Assembly (NCBI GenBank): GCA_025331565.1
Contig: JAFREQ010000069.1
Coordinates: 1,240,001-1,304,000, forward strand
Direction: 5' to 3'
From: Holacanthus passer
Lineage: Eukaryota > Chordata > Actinopteri > Pomacanthidae
Length of the DNA stretch: 64,000 nucleotides
Shown: one piece after another, positions 62,624-64,000 of the stretch
Numbering within the stretch: the stretch's first letter is position 1
How the letters are laid out: each line of letters opens with the position of its first letter
Position numbers and translations under genes: made by a program
The notes under the pieces: model-generated
Databases searched by the model: none
The model's input: only the letters and a program-made list of their open reading frames with translations
Told to the model about the DNA's origin: nothing

Positions 62624-64000
62624 GAAGGCACCGGGAGCAGCATGTGTCCCGCCAACTCCACTTTGGTGGACAAGTCAATCACAAGTTTTCAGAGGTGGAA
62701 CAGAGAAGTCAATCTCAAATCAGGTAAGTCCCAAGACAAATCAATAATAACTAATTAATGCTAAATGCAAATTACCATTCTTTAGCAAGAAGTCATGAGT
62801 CACTGGTGTCAAAGTCAAAGTAAAGTCTTTTTTAATTTTGTCACCAGATTTTTGCCTTTAGTCTGACTCAAATCTAAGTCCTGTAATTTGAGACCACATC
62901 TCTGCATGCATGTCACACGACACAAATTGACACAGGCAGATCCTAAATCCCACACTTTTAGTTTCAAATCCCAAACAGATTATAATACAGTCTTCACCAA
63001 AGGTAGTTCCTAAGTGGAACATAAGATCTTTATGCTGATTTGGTCCTGCATATCACAGATCATGTTTTGATTATGCTGCTGTCAATCTTGGCTTTTGCGA
63101 GGGTGTCACAACTTTTTAGTCTATAAGGCTCAAGTTTATATAAATTAAGTCTGAGGTAATCCAATTTTTAAGAAGCTGGGGAAATGTGCCTTACATGCCA
63201 GTTGTCTGTGAAGGTTTCTAGGAGTCTCTGGATGACAGGAGCCTCTCCAGGTAGTCTAAAGGCCTCCAGGTACAGCCGCAGGGCCTCATCAATACGAAGC
63301 CCCTGGAAGGTGAATGTGCTGCAAAAATTCACTATATTAGAAAAACGTTTTAACACATTAAGCATTATTTTAATTCACACCAAACACATCAATGCTTCAC
63401 GGGAACCAAAACATCTACACCCTTTAGGCCAGATTGAAATATTTTACAATTAAAAAACATTCTGGAGTTTTATCCTACTTCACAAAGCTGTCCAGGAGCT
63501 CCATGTTCTTGCGATCACTGATGTATTCGCCAATCATCTTTTTGTCCAGTCGGGGGTTTTCTCTAAGCCACTGGGCTACCTGGTTGTTGTCCATGGGGTT
63601 ACTGAGGAGGCCTTTTTCCTGCAGGAACTGGACTCCCTTCTTGGGCTTCTGGTTAAACTGCTCTGTGCCAGTGATCAGCAGCTGGACACACGACAAAAAA
63701 CACAGTTTGAATGTGTAGTAGTAGATTCTGTAATTAGTTGTGGATGCGTAATGTTACAACAGATCTAGATCAATAAATACCTCTCACCTTTTTCTTAGTT
63801 CTAATTTCCATCAACTCTTGGGAATCGGGTAAACATGACGAGAAACGTTGGGGCTTTTTCAGGGCTCTCTTCTCAGCTGAGTGAAAACATAAAAATATAT
63901 ATGAGCGTCAAGTGATGGTTTACATCCCAATGCATAGAAAGACTTTAAAGTAAAACTATGTGTAAGATTAAAGTCTCACCAGTGTCAGTGTCTCCTTGAT
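42421..64000 (-). CDS. gbf1: Golgi BFA-resistant ARF guanine-nucleotide exchange factor 1 (C-terminal ~1,211 residues, gene runs off the right edge)
   Basis: GBF1 exchanges GDP for GTP on ARF1 at cis-Golgi/ERGIC membranes and thereby recruits COPI coats. Twenty-five coding exons, all with AG/GT junctions, join without a frame break from 64000 down to the TAA at 42423-42421. In order they encode the Sec7 domain (from LLITGTEQFNQKPKKG, about residues 37-230 of this fragment), HDS1 (about 235-395), HDS2 (about 450-630), a variable acidic and basic region (about 630-830), HDS3 (about 830-1005) and a Pro-rich tail ending PTSPSDEVK. The catalytic glutamate lies in FRLPGEAP (GAG at 63245-63243). YAVIMLNTDQHNHN is the conserved Sec7 motif 2. 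The sequence follows human GBF1 almost throughout. The human protein is about 1,860 residues, so the first third (DCB, HUS) is outside the window. Confidence 0.97.
43703..43891 (-). CDS. gbf1: gbf1 exon, proline-rich region (1065-1127)
   Basis: It encodes PVPSPPAEPTHPTPPAG followed by repeated P-x-P blocks to PASANG. This segment is poorly conserved outside fish and is likely disordered. Acceptor TTTTTAG|AT, donor CCAATG|GTAAAA. Confidence 0.9.
44069..44246 (-). CDS. gbf1: gbf1 exon, end of the helical C-terminal part (1006-1064)
   Basis: It encodes LEAIPESLKNMLLVMDTAGI, WEITWERIVCFLPHLREELF and KQTVIP. It corresponds to the human SEAIPESLKNMLLVMDT segment. Donor CCAG|GTACAC. Confidence 0.94.
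44784..44897 (-). CDS. gbf1: gbf1 exon, HDS3 end (968-1005)
   Basis: It encodes VFLQHLSPLLSLPTFAALW and LTILDFMDKYMHAGSSDLL, near-identical to human. Phase 0 at both ends. Confidence 0.95.
45437..45538 (-). CDS. gbf1: gbf1 exon, HDS3 (934-967)
   Basis: It encodes VLFPLLTKLLDNISPADVGG and MEETRMRACTLLSK. The donor is the weak AAAG|GTTCAA, which may allow occasional read-through. The frame continues only about 15 codons. Confidence 0.94.
45784..45914 (-). CDS. gbf1: gbf1 exon, HDS3 (890-933)
   Basis: It encodes IAWLCCDARRQVRMQALTYL, QRALLVHDLQTLDATEWESC and FNK. The DARRQVRMQALTYLQRALL helix is the most conserved part of HDS3, a module linked to lipid binding and membrane recruitment. Confidence 0.95.
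45915..47218 (-). other. gbf1 intron
   Basis: An intron of about 1.3 kb with no recognisable exon or intact element. A 77-codon plus frame at 46522-46755 is unrecognised. Confidence 0.5.
47219..47369 (-). CDS. gbf1: gbf1 exon, HDS3 start (840-889)
   Basis: It encodes LLDLMHTLHTRAASIYSSWA, then EEQRHLEATGRKIDADSQTL and SCWCPLLQG. Acceptor TGTGCAG|CTG, donor GCAAG|GTAGGC. Confidence 0.95.
48930..49600 (-). mobile_element. LINE reverse-transcriptase fragment in a gbf1 intron
   Basis: The minus frame 49172-48930 reads IPSRIQSLIANNNFHVRYTT, then STGWHQLEKGVAMGWSISP and ILFTAAFEII. This is the palm region of a fish LINE reverse transcriptase, of the family whose usual motif is LEKG-x-x-x-GC-x-x-S. 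The expected GC is GW here. Upstream decayed frames to about 49600 (TTHPKWSEVR-like around 49290) belong to the same copy. It is in the same orientation as gbf1. The surrounding intron (47370-50130) shows nothing else. Confidence 0.75.
50131..50351 (-). CDS. gbf1: gbf1 exon, charged linker (766-839)
   Basis: It encodes YRNHDKKKSHKYDSSKSRMR, a Gly/Arg/Ser-rich basic stretch, the acidic SDDEEDEGVPASYHTVSLQV and SQD. Human GBF1 has the same KSHKYDS and DDDEDEGVPASYHTVSLQVSQD landmarks around a divergent middle. Confidence 0.94.
50352..53025 (-). other. gbf1 intron, 2.7 kb
   Basis: AT-rich; no exon or recognisable element is seen. Purine-rich (GGAAGAAGAAGAG) sequence lies near 52294. A 73-codon plus frame at 51047-51268 is unrecognised. 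Confidence 0.5.
53026..53275 (-). CDS. gbf1: gbf1 exon (683-765)
   Basis: It encodes VGKDDLETSKTLPVSSKAQL, NHPLINQYNLTLGQDLGQHD, TKSLMKCVETLSFIVRDAAH and ELCVRAIRVFVEASLNGG. The block TKSL-KCVE-LSFIVRDAAH is strongly conserved in GBF1. Confidence 0.95.
53647..53804 (-). CDS. gbf1: gbf1 exon (630-682)
   Basis: It encodes AQSDSELSPHHPSEVSVDRG, then YTSDSEVYTDHSKTRIPRST and DVDVSSSGWLV. RGYTSDSEVYTDH is a GBF1 hallmark and Ser/Tyr-rich, so a likely phosphorylation region. Confidence 0.95.
54205..54430 (-). CDS. gbf1: gbf1 exon, HDS2 end (555-629)
   Basis: It encodes VLLSLRLLLMMKPQVLSRVS, REVAYGLHELLKTNAANIHC and LFSLLECIGAGLKPPASFQL. Donor ACACAG|GTTCAG. Confidence 0.95.
54431..55850 (-). other. 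gbf1 intron with repeat remnants
   Basis: CAGTGGTTCCCAAACC followed by GCAGGGCCCCCCTTTGG (54494-54535) is recognisable as one end of a common hAT-type non-autonomous repeat. GAATTCTTTATTGATCCC and CCAGAGGGGAAATTCGGG (55682-55717) is a LINE tail in minus orientation. A GT tract lies at 55826-55838. No exon is seen. Confidence 0.45.
55851..56004 (-). CDS. gbf1: gbf1 exon, HDS2 (503-554)
   Basis: It encodes DRVSCVWQTMRDHLYHLCIH, NESCFLVERAVVGLLRLAIR and LLRREDISSQ. The VWQT-RDHLYHLC and ERAVVGLLRLAIRLLRRE blocks match human almost exactly. Confidence 0.95.
56109..56203 (-). CDS. gbf1: gbf1 exon, HDS2 (472-502)
   Basis: It encodes ALTSVTPDEETYDEEDAAFC and LEMLLRIVLEN. The TPDEETYDEEDAAFCLEMLL signature is shared with human GBF1. 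Confidence 0.95.
56283..56354 (-). CDS. gbf1: gbf1 exon, 24 codons (448-471)
   Basis: It encodes QCDPEKLITESKFLQLESLQ and ELMK. This small in-frame exon is phase 0 at both ends, so skipping it would keep the frame. Confidence 0.93.
57095..57218 (-). CDS. gbf1: gbf1 exon (406-447)
   Basis: It encodes GESAVLSFVNWLTLSGAEQS and GPSTENQEAKQAAVLCIK. Acceptor CATCAG|TGG, donor ATAAAG|GTGAAG. Confidence 0.93.
57356..57420 (-). CDS. gbf1: gbf1 exon (385-405)
   Basis: It encodes VEDFVEPNGKISLQREETPS and N, ending in a split Arg codon. It links HDS1 to the following helical block. Confidence 0.94.
57609..57785 (-). CDS. gbf1: gbf1 exon, HDS1 end (326-384)
   Basis: It encodes SVENLPTVFGSNSKAQTAAK, TVFDLAHRHGNILREGWKNI and MLQLFRAELLPKAMVE. 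The HG-ILREGWKNI box is conserved across BIG and GBF ARF-GEFs (HDS1). Confidence 0.95.
58241..58334 (-). CDS. gbf1: gbf1 exon, HDS1 (294-325)
   Basis: It encodes KCAMIAAHYGFSDVFDNLII and SLCKFTTLSSE. Donor CAGTGAG|GTGAGG. Confidence 0.95.
58630..58866 (-). CDS. gbf1: gbf1 exon, Sec7 end and HDS1 start (215-293)
   Basis: It encodes NEEIVMPDEQTGLVKENYVW, SVLLHRGATPEGVFLHLPPG, DLFTMTWGPTIAALSYVFDK and QKAITGF. It carries the Sec7-HDS1 linker. HDS1 mediates lipid-droplet and Golgi targeting in GBF1. Confidence 0.95.
59585..59667 (-). CDS. gbf1: gbf1 exon, Sec7 C-terminal helices (188-214)
   Basis: It encodes QFKKNLKGVNGNRDFDQDML and EDIYAAI. It corresponds to FRKNLKGVNGG-DF-QDILEDMY in human. 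It starts at phase 0 and ends in phase 2. Confidence 0.95.
59668..61901 (-). other. gbf1 intron, 2.2 kb
   Basis: No exon is seen. Purine-rich (GAGAGAAAGAAAG) sequence lies at about 60719-60740, with ACACAG tracts at 60890-60930 and an AC tract near 61610-61630. The rest is unremarkable. Confidence 0.5.
61902..62027 (-). CDS. gbf1: gbf1 exon, Sec7 motif 2 (146-187)
   Basis: It encodes KVNGSPFMTNDAGFALAYAV, IMLNTDQHNHNVRKQNIPMT and VE. The methionine of VIML (codon 61964-61962) corresponds to human Met832, a residue reported to govern brefeldin A sensitivity. It is retained here, so the enzyme is predicted to be BFA-sensitive. Confidence 0.96.
62507..62620. repeat. Compound (GTAT)n-(GT)n microsatellite
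   Basis: GTAT/GTGT units (62507-62547) lead into 73 bases of pure TG/GT (62548-62620) inside a gbf1 intron. The long Thr/His or Val/Cys frames over it are artefacts of the repeat. Confidence 0.97.
63195..63318 (-). CDS. gbf1: gbf1 exon, Sec7 motif 1 with the catalytic glutamate (104-145)
   Basis: It encodes TFTFQGLRIDEALRLYLEAF, RLPGEAPVIQRLLETFTDNW and H. The Glu of LPGEAP inserts into the ARF nucleotide pocket to expel GDP. It matches human Glu794, whose Lys mutant is dominant-negative. The following Ala matches Ala795. Confidence 0.96.
63479..63681 (-). CDS. gbf1: gbf1 exon, Sec7 start (37-103)
   Basis: It encodes LLITGTEQFNQKPKKGVQFL, QEKGLLSNPMDNNQVAQWLR, ENPRLDKKMIGEYISDRKN and MELLDSFV. 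This is the N-terminal half of the Sec7 fold. The donor is GTGAA|GTAGGA. Confidence 0.96.
63788..63876 (-). CDS. gbf1: gbf1 exon, HUS-Sec7 linker (7-36)
   Basis: It encodes EKRALKKPQRFSSCLPDSQE and LMEIRTKKK. LPDSQELMEI corresponds to the human segment just before Sec7. Acceptor CACTCAG|CT, donor AAAAG|GTGAGA. Confidence 0.92.
63980..64000 (-). CDS. gbf1: gbf1 partial exon at the window edge (1-6)
   Basis: Only 21 bases are inside the window, reading QGDTDT in the frame demanded by the next exon, before the donor CACTG|GTGAGA. The assignment rests on the donor and matching phase. Confidence 0.75.

Noticed and set aside
62412..62758. Several 75-97 codon frames on both strands
   Set aside because: They are produced by the (GT)n microsatellite and consist of His/Thr or Val/Cys repeats.

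Overview
The window is nuclear DNA of a ray-finned (teleost) fish, probably a spiny-rayed one. It holds vertebrate genes cut into short exons by GT-AG introns, long (GT)n tracts, and remnants of fish-type transposons and LINEs. There are no bacterial-style operons, no tRNA, rRNA or CRISPR signals that I can support, and no complete viral genome.

Two protein-coding genes are certain. (1) macroH2A2 (macroh2a2, formerly h2afy2), plus strand: a CpG-rich promoter and untranslated first exon at about 25.85-26.12 kb, then eight coding exons from 27,995 to 37,607. They join in frame to 368 residues (H2A histone fold, basic linker, macro domain). (2) gbf1, minus strand: the stop codon is at 42,421 and the gene runs off the right edge. 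Twenty-five coding exons (24 complete, one cut by the edge) join in frame to about 1,211 C-terminal residues, covering the whole Sec7 catalytic domain, HDS1-3 and the proline-rich tail. The DCB and HUS domains lie beyond position 64,000. The two genes converge, with their stop codons 4.8 kb apart. They have unrelated jobs: one builds a repressive chromatin variant, the other activates ARF GTPases at the Golgi.

The left 25.8 kb has no gene I can recognise. It holds a CpG-rich block at 6.27-6.56 kb with a TATA-like box and a perfect splice donor on the minus strand (a candidate first exon), and a 430-bp foldback repeat (7.59-8.01 kb). It also holds a possible solo LTR (8.23 kb), telomere-like CTAACC repeats between two GT tracts (13.5-13.9 kb), a 16-bp-arm hairpin (15.06 kb) and a retroelement tail (16.3-16.7 kb). 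At 17.4-18.3 kb is a decayed minus-strand mobile-element gene whose acidic motifs resemble FEN1/PIN nucleases. Beside it, within the same repeat-rich tract, is a complete 518-bp piggyBac-type MITE with TTAA duplications. A second inverted-repeat element lies at 24.10-24.93 kb.

The introns of both genes hold LINE reverse-transcriptase fragments (29.6, 33.1 and 48.9 kb). At least five repeat families occur twice within the window. I could not run any database search, so repeat family names are by recognition only and are marked as such.
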